Assembly (NCBI GenBank): GCA_026389315.1
Contig: JAPLIC010000053.1
Coordinates: forward strand, 1-64,000
Source: Cyanobacteriota bacterium
Lineage (GTDB): Bacteria; Cyanobacteriota; Cyanobacteriia; PCC-6307; Cyanobiaceae
Reading direction: 5' to 3'
DNA: 64,000 bases
Under the pieces are notes generated by a model that searched no databases, was not told the origin of the DNA, and was given only the letters and a program-made list of their open reading frames with translations. Below, in pieces: positions 1 through 9,177 of this stretch; position 1 is the first letter of the stretch, and every line of letters starts with the position of its first letter. The translations under genes and the position numbers were made by a program.

Positions 1-2004
1 AGGCTGGCGGTGAGGGGGCGCAGGCCGCCAGCCTTCTGGAGCTGGGTGCTGGCCTGGTCGCGCAGTCTTGTCGCTGCAGGGTCGCTGGGCCCGCCCGGGG
101 GGGTCGTGGGCCAGCGGGCCAGGAGTTGGGAAGGGAATTGCTCCGGCTGGGCGGCCAGTACGTGGGAGGCGTTGCGCAGCACTCGGCGCAAGCGCTGCAG
201 CGCAGCAGCAGCCGAGCCGTGGTCAAACTCCCGTTCCAGGGCGGCGATGCCGGTGGCGTTGAGCTTGGCCTGCAGCCAGGGGCAATCCAGCAATAGGCCA
301 TCGAGTTGGCTTTGGCGGCCGGCCGCTTCGAGGTGGTAGCCGATCCAGCGCCAGGCGTAGGGGTGGGGCAGCTGGTGGGGATCGCCCCAGGCATCGATCA
401 GGCCGGCCTGGGCCTGGGCCAGCGCTGCTTGGCCAAGGGTTTGGCCGAGGAAGGTGCGCAGCACATCGTGGAGGCGGATCTGGCCTGCGGCGGGGTTGAA
501 CTCCAGCAGGGAGGCCTTGGCTAGCTTCACCGCCAGGCGGCGGCTGTTGCTGCCGTCCAGCCCCCAAAGCTGCGCGGCCACCGGCAGCGGGATCGGTTCG
601 TCTTCCGGGAACACCGCCAGCTGCTTGTAATGCGCCTGCTCTGCAGCGGTCAGCCGTTTGAGGCTGAGCTGCAAGGTCTGGGCCACGGCGGCGTTGCGGT
701 CGCTGGGGGAGTCGCGATCCCAGCTGGTGATGCCGCCCTCGGCCAGGTCGTCCAGGATGGTTGCCAGGGCCTCGGCCACGCTGCTGCCCAATTCGACCAG
801 TTCGGCCATGGCGCTGGCCGCCAGCCGCAGCAGCAGGGGCCATTCCCCCAGCGCCTCGGCCAGGGCCTGGAAGGGGGCCGGGTCTGGTGGGGGCCCAGGC
901 AGCCGGGCCGTGAGCATGGCCACCGCTTCGCTGGCGCTCATCTCATCCACCAGCAGCCGTTTGGCCTGCACATCGGTGGCCACCTGCAGCAGGCGGCTGG
1001 TGATCAGCCGGGCGCAGCCCGGGCCGCCGCGCAGGAAGGGCTCCAGATGGGCCGGATCCCAGACGTCGTCGATGACGACCAGGCAGTTCTTGCCCTCCAG
1101 CCGTTCCGCCAGGCTGGTGGCGGCGTCTTCGGCATCTTTAAAGGAGGGCCTTTCGCCGGTGAGGCCGGCATGGAGCTTGGCCAGGGCATCGGCCAGGTCG
1201 GGCGTCTCGCCCAACGTGGTCCAGAGGATGCCGTCGTCGAAGGCCTGGATGATTTCTTCGTCGTGGCAGAGGGCGGCGGCCAGGGTGGTTTTGCCGAAGC
1301 CGCCGGCACCGGTGAGGGCGGTGGTGATCGCCACCGGATCCTTGCGTTCACCCTCCAGCAGCAAAGCCCGCAGCGCCTCGAACTGCTTGGGGCGTTGCAC
1401 GAAGCCGATTGGTAGGTCGGGGGCCATGAAGGGCACCCGGGTTGTTTGGCAGCCGCGCTGCAGGTGGGCAAGAAAGGTTTCCCATTGAGTATCGAGGGCG
1501 TAGAAGTGGGCCCTGGCCATCCAGCGGGGCAGCCGCGGATCGGCGAAATCGAAGCCGGGCCCCTGCACCGGAAACACGCACACCCCCCGCTGCCGCGCCG
1601 CCCGCCACTCCCGCGCCGTCACCTCCGAGGCCAAGGCCGCCGGTGTCATCACGCTCACCAAAAACTCCACCCGCTCCAGTGCGGTTTCGATCTGGCGCCA
1701 CCAGCCCACTCCCCCTTCAATCTCGGGGCGGTCCTGCCACACCTGCAGGCTGGGCAGATCCTTGTTTAGCCGCTGGCGCAACTCGTTGGCGAAGGCTTCG
1801 CCGTCGGAGCGGGCATAGGAGAGGAAGACGCCGTGGCGTCCTGAGGTGGTTGGGGGGCGGTACTGCGGCTGGAGGGCTGACGGCTGGAGGGCTGACGGCG
1901 GCGGCTGGCGCTGGGCTGGGTTTGCTTGCTGGGAAAGCTCGTCGGGATTGCGGGAGTTGGGGGGAAGAAACACCCTGTCAGGATTGGTTTCTCCCGTACC
2001 CATG
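1..2004 (-). CDS. TIR-NB-ARC STAND-type NTPase; C-terminus lies beyond the left window edge
   Basis: Not listed in the ORF track as one ORF. Reverse-complement reading from ATG at 2004 gives MGTGETNPDRVFLPPNSRNPDELSQQANPAQ...SGRHGVFLSYARSDGEAFANELRQRL (TIR), then GAGGFGKTTLAAALCHDEE (P-loop) and NCLVVIDDVWDPAHLEPFL (Walker B); open to base 1. Confidence 0.88.
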
Positions 2005-2247
2005 GCTAGTTGTGCCGCATTCGGATGGTCTGGAGGGAAGGGTAGACGGGGCGCGGTTGGCGGGCAATCAGTAGCTGGGTAGTTGCCTGGTGGGGTGCCG
2101 GGGGCTAAGGGCAACGGGAAGCAAGAACCATGCTGAATCGTTGGGCTGCAGGGCGATGCACAGCTGCTAAAGCGACCTCAGCCGGGAGGCTATTGATGGG
2201 TGCGCTTTGGGAATTGGTGCCACACTGGAACTGGTGAATGAGGTGCC

Positions 2248-2526
2248 ATGACCAGCGTCAACTTCACCGCTTCTGTGGACCTCGACCTTTTGAGGCGCGT
2301 CAAGGTGCTGGCGGCCATGAACGACACATCTGTGAGTGCGCTGCTTAATGGAGAGCTGCGCTATCTGGTGGAGACCTGCGAGCAAGCCGACCGCCTCGGC
2401 AACAGCAACGCCGCCACCCTGCTGGCCTTCTGCCTGGGCCGCATCAGCGATGTGCAGGCGATGGCGCAGTTGGAGCTTGAGCATGAAGAAGACCTGTCTG
2501 ACTCGCGCCTGGCTCACCTTCCTTGA
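2248..2526 (+). CDS. small RHH/antitoxin-like protein (VKVLAAMNDTSVSALLNGELRYLVE)
   Basis: 92 aa ORF divergent from the TIR-NB-ARC gene; N-terminal pattern resembles ribbon-helix-helix proteins. Confidence 0.5.
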   Translation: MTSVNFTASVDLDLLRRVKVLAAMNDTSVSALLNGELRYLVETCEQADRLGNSNAATLLAFCLGRISDVQAMAQLELEHEEDLSDSRLAHLP

Positions 2527-2922
2527 GCGGCAACGGCTGATTCCCTCCGCCCGTGCGATCGAACGGCAGGCGATCGTGGCGGGCCGCCAATTTTCTCGGC
2601 TTTGATATCCACCCGATGAATGAGGCCCCAGAATTTTTATTCCCCCTGGCGCGTTGGGTTCGTCTTCCGGCGGCATCGCAAGCCGATGTCGATCAATTCC
2701 GCCCTGGCGCAGCCCGCCAATCGCAGACGCTGTGGCAGGGGCCATCCCTCCAGCATCTGGGGCAGGGCGCAGAAGGACGGCGGAACTGGCGGGGGATGTG
2801 GCAGGCGCGACCTATGCCCTATGCATCGCCACGGTGACTTCGCCCGAGTTGAGACTATTATTGTAAATCTAGATTAGTGTGGTTGGAGACGGCATGCAAA
2901 TCCAATCATCTAAGACTTTCAA

Positions 2923-4764
2923 TTATGTCCCACTTTCTTGTAGTTGAACCACCAACTCTCGAAGCTGAGCGGCCTGTTCTGGTTGTTGGTGTTCTTCAAA
3001 GGCTACAGCTGCTTTTTCAAGAACAGAAAGTGCCTCGCCAAAAAGACCGCGATTTGCAAGAAGTTGACCAAAGAGAGAGCCGACGCTGGCAATCCTATTA
3101 ACGCGCCCAAGTTGGCAATTTAACTCAAAACATTTCCTAAGCAATTCAACTATTATCTGTGAATCTTTATGATTCTCTAATCCGCCAAGATAGAGACGCA
3201 AAATTGCAATTTTATAAAGTGTACTTGCAGTTAGATCACTGTCCTGAATGCTTTCTGCGGCAGGCAGAACCTCATCATTGAGTATTCGCAGCGCCTCTTC
3301 ACTGTCGCCTCGCTGCTGCAGGATGCTGGCGATTACGCCCATCGTTATCGCCCGCAAGCGCACGTCCTCAAGGCCCTCAAATACAGGGCTAACTTCTTCA
3401 CGAAGAATTCGCAGCGCTTCTTCACTGTCGCCACGCTGTTGCAGAATGTGGGCGATCTTGCCCATCGTCATTGCCCGCAAGCGCACGTCACCCAGCCGCT
3501 CATAGACCGGCAGTTGCTCCTCGCGGCGGATGCGCAGCGCCTCTTTGTTGTCGCCACGCAACTGCAGGATGTCGGCAATTTTGCCCATCGTCACCGCCTG
3601 CGAGTGCACGTCGCCCATACGGGCAAAGACAGGTGATACTTCTTCGCGAAGGATACGCAGCGCCTCTTCACTTTCGCCCCGCTGCTGGAGGATGTCGGCA
3701 ATATTGCCCATCGCCATCGCCCCCGAGCGCACATCGGCCAGCTGCTCGTAGACCGGCAGTTGCTCCTTGCGGCGGATGCGCAACGCCTCTTCGTTGTCGC
3801 CACGCTGCTGCAGAATATCGGCAATCCTGCCGACTGCCACCGCCCGAGAGCGCACGTCGCCCACATGTGCAAAGGCAGGGCATACTTCTTCGCGAAGAAT
3901 CCGCAGCGCTTCTTCTCGGTTGCCCCGCTTCTCCAGGATGTCGGCGATATTGCCTTGGGTGATCGCCACAGCACGAGAATCGTTCAGACGGCGATGTAAG
4001 GGCAGCACAATTTGCTGCAGAAGTTCAAGGGCGTCGTCGTAGTCTCCCAGGCTATACAGAAGCCAACCAAGTTCGCTAAGCGGTGAGACCTTCAGTTCAT
4101 CGGGCGCTTCTGGATGGCGATCTAGCCATGTCTTGTTCTCGACGACACGCCGGCTTCGTTCCGCCATCGAGCGGTTGTCTGTGTCTATACCTAAAGCACG
4201 CAAAAAATTGTCTGGATAGATTGCGTCTCCATGGATTGCTTCTCCTGGACTTGCTGTTGTTCTAAGGGCAGCCTCAGGCACAAATGAATAGACGCCTCCA
4301 CGCCAAGACCACAAGTCGGGGGCGCTGCGGGAGGCGAGGGCAATGGCCTCGGCATCGAGCCAAAACACCAGTTTTGAGCGGGCTTTTGAGGCGAGACGCT
4401 CGCGGCGGGTGTTGAATGCCTCCCAGCGCGCAGCGTCAAACCAGCCCGATTGGCCTAAGACATGCACAACGGCCGCTGACCGCGCAATCTTCACCAGCCG
4501 TTCTTCCAGCATTGGCACATCAAGAATTTTGGCGCTCAAGGGCAGCCGATTACTGCTTAGGCCGGCAAGCTGTAGGACGTTGTCCAGGGCTGTCATCACC
4601 TGACGGCGCAGGCCCTCGTTGGGTGCCTCGACCAGCAGCCATTGGAACTCTGGGCCGTGGATAAGGGTACGGCTCAGTCGCAGAAAATCATCGTGGCATG
4701 GGCCTGGCAGATGGCGAGCTTGGGCACGCCGTGATTGTTCGATGGCGAAGGAAGTGGCGGCCAT
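2923..4764 (-). CDS. tetratricopeptide-repeat protein with about 200 aa non-TPR N-terminal domain
   Basis: 613 aa; repeated ~40 aa units such as GNIADILQQRGDSEEALRILREEVxPVFxxxGDVRSRAxxMG. Confidence 0.85.
   Translation of the reverse strand: MAATSFAIEQSRRAQARHLPGPCHDDFLRLSRTLIHGPEFQWLLVEAPNEGLRRQVMTALDNVLQLAGLSSNRLPLSAKILDVPMLEERLVKIARSAAVVHVLGQSGWFDAARWEAFNTRRERLASKARSKLVFWLDAEAIALASRSAPDLWSWRGGVYSFVPEAALRTTASPGEAIHGDAIYPDNFLRALGIDTDNRSMAERSRRVVENKTWLDRHPEAPDELKVSPLSELGWLLYSLGDYDDALELLQQIVLPLHRRLNDSRAVAITQGNIADILEKRGNREEALRILREEVCPAFAHVGDVRSRAVAVGRIADILQQRGDNEEALRIRRKEQLPVYEQLADVRSGAMAMGNIADILQQRGESEEALRILREEVSPVFARMGDVHSQAVTMGKIADILQLRGDNKEALRIRREEQLPVYERLGDVRLRAMTMGKIAHILQQRGDSEEALRILREEVSPVFEGLEDVRLRAITMGVIASILQQRGDSEEALRILNDEVLPAAESIQDSDLTASTLYKIAILRLYLGGLENHKDSQIIVELLRKCFELNCQLGRVNRIASVGSLFGQLLANRGLFGEALSVLEKAAVAFEEHQQPEQAAQLRELVVQLQESGT
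3270..3990 (-). repeat. ~120 bp tandem repeat array coding TPR units
   Basis: Recurrent CGCAGCGCCTCTTCxxTGTCGCCxCGCTGCTGCAGxATGTCGGC blocks spaced ~120 bp. Confidence 0.8.
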
Positions 4765-4827
4765 GGCGTGAGGGAGCTGTTGAGTTAATCGACGCTCCGT
4801 TGATCAACTGTCAGTACAAACATGAAC

Positions 4828-5178
4828 CTACAATGTGGAAATGATATACTCGATCTGGCGTCGGAGCATCGGGATTTTACCTTGGATCACATCCCAAACG
4901 AGATCAAGATCGACCCCGAAGTAGTCGTGAATCAATCGATCTCGCATCCCCGCCATCGCGCGCCACTCCACGTCGGGGTGCGCCTCACGGAGTTCGGTCG
5001 GAATATTTTTGGTTGCCTCGCCGATGATTTCGAAGCTACGCACACACGCGCGCTGCAGGGTCGGATCCTTGAGGAAAGCTTCGCGATTAACCCCGATCGT
5101 CGCTTGATCAAGATAGGCAGCTTCGTCAGCGATATGCCGCAGGTATTCACGTGGTGCAAAGGACATCCTGGGCTTCAT
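4828..5178 (-). CDS. hepT: HepT-like toxin (DUF86, HEPN RNase fold)
   Basis: 116 aa; [12 protein letters not shown] matches the R-x4-H-x-Y motif of HepT; paired with a MNT-type nucleotidyltransferase. Confidence 0.85.
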   Translation of the reverse strand: MKPRMSFAPREYLRHIADEAAYLDQATIGVNREAFLKDPTLQRACVRSFEIIGEATKNIPTELREAHPDVEWRAMAGMRDRLIHDYFGVDLDLVWDVIQGKIPMLRRQIEYIISTL

Positions 5179-5464
5179 TGAGGATGTATGGTCGCAAATA
5201 GGGTGAAAGGGATTCGGCTGTGACCAGTTCCACCCGATGGCCTAACTTCTCTTCCAACAGCTCGGCCAACGCGAGTAGATGGTCGAAGGACTTCTGGCCG
5301 GGGGCAAACTCGACTAGCACATCCACGTCGCTGTCACTGCGCGCTTCGTTCCGCTGCACGGAGCCAAAAAGGGCCAAGCGCTGCACCCCCAACCGTAGAA
5401 TTTCCGAGCGAGCAGCGGTGACGTGGGCTTCGACGTCGGTGCGGGTTAGGATTGCGGTCTTCAT
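5147..5464 (-). CDS. mntA: MntA-like minimal nucleotidyltransferase antitoxin
   Basis: 105 aa; [22 protein letters not shown] (GSx10DxD); overlaps hepT start by ~30 bp. Confidence 0.87.
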   Translation of the reverse strand: MKTAILTRTDVEAHVTAARSEILRLGVQRLALFGSVQRNEARSDSDVDVLVEFAPGQKSFDHLLALAELLEEKLGHRVELVTAESLSPYLRPYILNEAQDVLCTT

Positions 5465-5629
5465 TGCTTCAATCTACTTGCTGATCCTGCGGTGGGCAAG
5501 TCCCGTCTAAGCGCCTCGGGGGCCATCTAGAACCATCCGCATGGATGGGTCGATAATTATTGCTGGGTGAGTAACATGGCTGCTAAGCTGCCTGTGGGAG
5601 AAAGGATAATTTGAGCTGTTAGTTAGCCC

Positions 5630-6514
5630 TCACTGGGGGAACTCTCGCTTTAGCGTTGCGAGCACATCACCAAAGGTTTCCTTGATGTTGCCCTTGGAGT
5701 ATTCGAGGTACTGGATGCCATCGACGTTGCTGAACAAGTCAAGATCCTTCTCGAGAAGCATGAGGGCACGCGAAAACCCAAAACGCCCCTGAAAGAGACC
5801 TGCCTCATGCACAACATTTTGACGTGCCCGCATCAAACCTTCAGAGGTCTCATCTTCTGCAGTCATAACAAGTAGCGCGAAACTACTCTTTTCCAGCATG
5901 TCCACCAAGATATCCCGTATCGTATGTCCGGCACGAGCTCCGGTCTCGTAGGCAACGACTCGGTATTCGTGCTTTTCCTGTAGATGGTCCTTAAGTTCTC
6001 GCCACTGCAGGAAGCGGCCGTGTCCGATGAAGATGGTTGGCACGATCTTTGGCACCGTCGGAGCGGGAGGCTCCGGCAGACGGGCTGCAGAAGCTGATTC
6101 CTCAAAGACTGCAAAGATCTCCTCGATTTCGGCGCGGCTTGGCGCTCGGACTGTGATCCGAGCGCCCTTGGCAAAAGTTAAAGTACCCTTTGTAAGCATA
6201 TAATCTGCATCGACGCTGAGATAATAAGTTCCGACTTTCGCGGTGTAGGTGGCTTTGTTTGCAAAGCGCCTGTAATCAGCGAGAAATTCTGTAAGCGAAT
6301 CGTGGTTCCAGTTCGCGTCGTCGTCAGCATGCTCAACCGAGAGGGTGTAATACTCAAGTTCGCAGTTTTCTCCTTGAGCGTGGCCCCTAAGCTTCTGATC
6401 CGCACGCTCAAGTACCTCGGCAGGAAAGTGAGAATGATAAAAATACTTATATTTTTCTATGAATGCCGGTTTCCGTGGGTTGTGAGGCCTAATAATGCTA
6501 CAGGCGGAGCGCAT
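5630..6514 (-). CDS. TIR-like nucleotide-binding protein (PF10137/CAP12-like C-terminal domain) with an unassigned ~140 aa N-terminal domain
   Basis: 294 aa; VPTIFIGHGRFLQWRELKDHLQEKHEYRVVAYET...SSFALLVMTAEDET...RQNVVHEAGLFQGRFGFSRALMLLE. Confidence 0.75.
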   Translation of the reverse strand: MRSACSIIRPHNPRKPAFIEKYKYFYHSHFPAEVLERADQKLRGHAQGENCELEYYTLSVEHADDDANWNHDSLTEFLADYRRFANKATYTAKVGTYYLSVDADYMLTKGTLTFAKGARITVRAPSRAEIEEIFAVFEESASAARLPEPPAPTVPKIVPTIFIGHGRFLQWRELKDHLQEKHEYRVVAYETGARAGHTIRDILVDMLEKSSFALLVMTAEDETSEGLMRARQNVVHEAGLFQGRFGFSRALMLLEKDLDLFSNVDGIQYLEYSKGNIKETFGDVLATLKREFPQ

Positions 6515-6604
6515 GTCACCCCATCCAGTTGAGTCTGCTTACTCATATTACCTGGCCCCAGAGTTCAGAGAACCTCTGGCACGTGATGGGTTTGTCTTTC
6601 GGCA

Positions 6605-6997
6605 ATGGTGGCGGCTTCTTCGGCGTCTTTGGAGGAAGGGCACTCGCCGGGTGAGGTCGGCATGGAGCTTGGCCAGGGCCCCACGCCCCTTTCAATCTCG
6701 GGGCGGTGCTTCCAACACCGGCAGGCTGGGCAGAACCTGATTCAGACGCTGGCGCAGCTCGTTGGCGAAGGCTTCGCCGTCGGAGCGGGCCTAGGAGAGG
6801 AACATCCCGTGACGGCCTGAGGTGGTTTGGGGTAGAACTGCGGCTGGGGGGCTGACGGCTGGAGGGCTGCTGCGGGCTGGACGTCTGTCGGCGTTTGGCG
6901 CTGGGCTGGGCTGGGTCTGCTTGCTTGGAAAGCTCGTCGGGGTTGCGGGAGGTGGGGGAAGGAACTCCCTGTCAGGATTGATTTCTCCCGTACCCAT
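6605..6997 (-). pseudogene. rearranged, decayed copy of the TIR-NB-ARC gene 5' region
   Basis: Near-identical blocks to 1115-1190 and 1711-2008 joined together; the TIR motif reads GMFLS*ARSD (in-frame TAG). Confidence 0.85.
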
Positions 6998-7003
6998 GGC
7001 TGG

Positions 7004-7089
7004 TTGAGGCGCGTCAAGGTGCTGGCGGCCATGAACGACACCTCTGTGAGTGCGCTGCTGAATGGGGAGCTGCGCTATCTGGTGGAGAC
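7004..7089 (+). pseudogene. fragment of the RHH-like gene at 2248
   Basis: ttgaggcgcgtcaaggtgctggcggccatgaacgacac... matches 2290-2376 nearly base for base, then stops abruptly. Confidence 0.85.
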
Positions 7090-7700
7090 CCGCCGACGTA
7101 GTTGACATCGGGCATGGCCACTTCGCGATAAAAGCGTTGGGCAAAATCAATGGCATCGGAATCGAAAACCGAGCCGGCCCAGCCCAGCTCGTTGGCCACT
7201 CCTGAGCGGATCAGGGCGCGCACGAAGGGTTCCCTGATTCCGACTGTTGCCTGGCCCCCGGCCTCCGCTGTGCGGCAGGCGGAGAGAAAAACCAGCGGTG
7301 CCTTCCCCTCACCAAGCACGGCAGCGACATCTGCCGGTTTGGTGGGGTCTAGATCGCCCTCAGGCGTTTCCCAGGCCAACAAAGGCAGCCCACATCCGCT
7401 GCCCAGATCGCCATGGCAGGAGATGGTCTGAAACGGCGGTAGTCGCATCAGGCCGGCGGGCGATGCTGCGAAACACCACATAGCGCTGGGTGGTATCGCC
7501 ATCCAGGTATTCACCATTGCCTGCCAGGACCTCCCAGGGCAGATCAAGCAGGGCGGCGGCGGCGGCTGAAGCGGGGCTGTCGACGCTGATCTCCAGCTGC
7601 CGTTCTCCTGTGCCCTGCCGCCAGCTCGTGGCCCAGCCGCCCTGATCGAGCCAGCTGACTATCTCCATCCCCAGGGCCAAATGGAGATCCGAGCCCGCAT
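7090..7700 (-). pseudogene. CHAT-domain (caspase-like) protein remnant
   Basis: Two frames: ...LLDLPWEVLAGNGEYLDGDTTQRYVVFRSIARRPDA (7360-7680) and ...LVFLSACRTAEAGGQATVGIREPFVRALIRSGVANELGWAGSVFDSDAIDFAQRFYREVA (within 7014-7547); frameshifted and truncated. Confidence 0.75.
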
Positions 7701-7754
7701 CAGTGACTGCAACGGTCCATACCCATGGTCATGGTCCCACGAACTATGGCGTGA

Positions 7755-7906
7755 TGTATGCTGCATACATTAGCAGACAGTCCATACACCGCACTCAAAT
7801 TTACATCTCCAGCGAGGAACGCCAGGGGCTCCAGGCCCTCGCCCGCCAGGTGGGGCGCTCCCAGAGAGACCTGATTCGGGAGGCCATCGATGGCTACCTG
7901 GAGTGA
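7755..7906 (+). CDS. RHH (VapB/CopG-like) antitoxin, N-terminal part; frame resumes after a TGA
   Basis: MYAAYISRQSIHRTQIYISSEERQGLQALARQVGRSQRDLIREAIDGYLE*; immediately upstream of vapC. Confidence 0.7.
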
Positions 7907-8046
7907 CATCGACCCAGCGAGCGCCTCTTCCGGCTGCGCCGCGCCCGTGGGCTCTGGAGTGATCGTGGCGATATCCCCCCGCTTGCCGTATTGCGCGGCG
8001 AACTGGATCGGGTGTTGCCAGTGGCAGGGTCGTCGGATCAACTGCA

Positions 8047-8433
8047 ATGAGCGAACAGCTTGTCATCGACACCGATGTGCTGATTGATTACCTCCGCGAC
8101 CATGAAGCCGCTACGGCATATTTGGAAACCTGTACCCATACCCTTGCCCTTTCAGTTTTCAGCGCGGCCGAGTTGTACCTGGGCGTTCGTGATGACGAAG
8201 AGCGATCACGCTTGGATGATTTCATCTCTGCGTTCGAAACCTTGCCGGTCGATGCCCCAATCGCCATCCAGGCTGGACTGTGGCGGCGTAGCTATGGCCG
8301 CAGCCATGGTATGGGTCTGGCGGACGCGCTGATCGCAGCTTCCGCCAGCGCCGCCCAGGCCACCTTGGTGACACTTAACCGCAAGCATTTCCCCATGCTG
8401 GCGGATGTGCTGGTGCCCTATAGCAAACCCTGA
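8047..8433 (+). CDS. vapC: VapC-like PIN-domain toxin
   Basis: 128 aa; VIDTDVLIDYLRD...SVFSAAELYLGVR...GLADALIAASA acidic PIN motifs. Confidence 0.9.
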   Translation: MSEQLVIDTDVLIDYLRDHEAATAYLETCTHTLALSVFSAAELYLGVRDDEERSRLDDFISAFETLPVDAPIAIQAGLWRRSYGRSHGMGLADALIAASASAAQATLVTLNRKHFPMLADVLVPYSKP

Positions 8434-8465
8434 TCTTGCCCACCATGGAGCCGACACCCAGGCAA

Positions 8466-8780
8466 TCAGTGAGTCGTCATCCAGCGCCTGAGGTCATGGT
8501 CGCGAAAGCTGATCCAGGCACGTTGGGCCACCACCAGCAGGCGCCTGGCGCGAGGGTAATCGACGCCGCTGCTGGGATCTGACTCGTCCAGACGCTTCAA
8601 TAGCTCCATATAGGCCCAATTCAAGGCGTTGTCGCGGGCATCAAGCTGGTTGCTCAGGCATGGATTGATTGCGATCGTATTGGCTTGGGTCGCACACGGA
8701 TCAGCTGATTTCGCCTGGGCGCCCCTGGGCGACGGCAACAACGTAATAATAATCGCCACCGCGATGAATGGGCATTTCAT
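8466..8780 (-). CDS. LprI/DUF1311-like secreted protein
   Basis: 104 aa; signal-like N-terminus; NPCLSNQLDARDNALNWAYMELLKRL...VAQRAWISFRD. Confidence 0.7.
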   Translation of the reverse strand: MKCPFIAVAIIITLLPSPRGAQAKSADPCATQANTIAINPCLSNQLDARDNALNWAYMELLKRLDESDPSSGVDYPRARRLLVVAQRAWISFRDHDLRRWMTTH

Positions 8781-8886
8781 TTTTCTGCCTTTGGTTTCGC
8801 TGAATGATCGCTTACTCTGGCTGATACGCCATCACCAGCTTTAGCTGCCGCTCCAGGATCCAGCCCGCCACCGATAGGCTGACTTA

Positions 8887-8928
8887 ATCACTCGAATCCG
8901 CATCCTTATCATTCGAATCCGCATCCTT
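8887..8928. repeat. 21 bp tandem duplication (ATCA[CT]TCGAATCCGCATCCTT x2)
   Basis: Two adjacent 21-mers differing at one base. Confidence 0.9.
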
Positions 8929-9177
8929 TTTTCCTGGTGATGGCCCATTCCATTCCCCTCGCTGAACGGGTGTGACCGTGACCATGGCGTCCGAGCTGGA
9001 CGTTATGGTCGTGCGCCATGAACTGCAACGGCGCCAGAGGTGGCATCCAATCAATCTAGATGCCAGTTGTTTGTTGAGGTGGCACGTCAGGCTTCAATGA
9101 ATGAATTGCCCCACCCCTGGAGGTGCGCCAGGGCCGACTGCCCTTTGAGACCATGGAGCGATCCCTGACCCGCCGCC

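Noticed and set aside
10-1900. Plus-strand ORFs (e.g. 630-1415, 658-1488, 1442-2074)
   Set aside because: Antisense to the continuous minus-strand TIR-NB-ARC frame; Gly/Ala/Arg-rich artefacts of high GC.
2530-2880. Three overlapping plus-strand ORFs after the RHH gene (possible toxin partner)
   Set aside because: No PIN, ParE or other toxin motif in any frame; likely non-coding or decayed.
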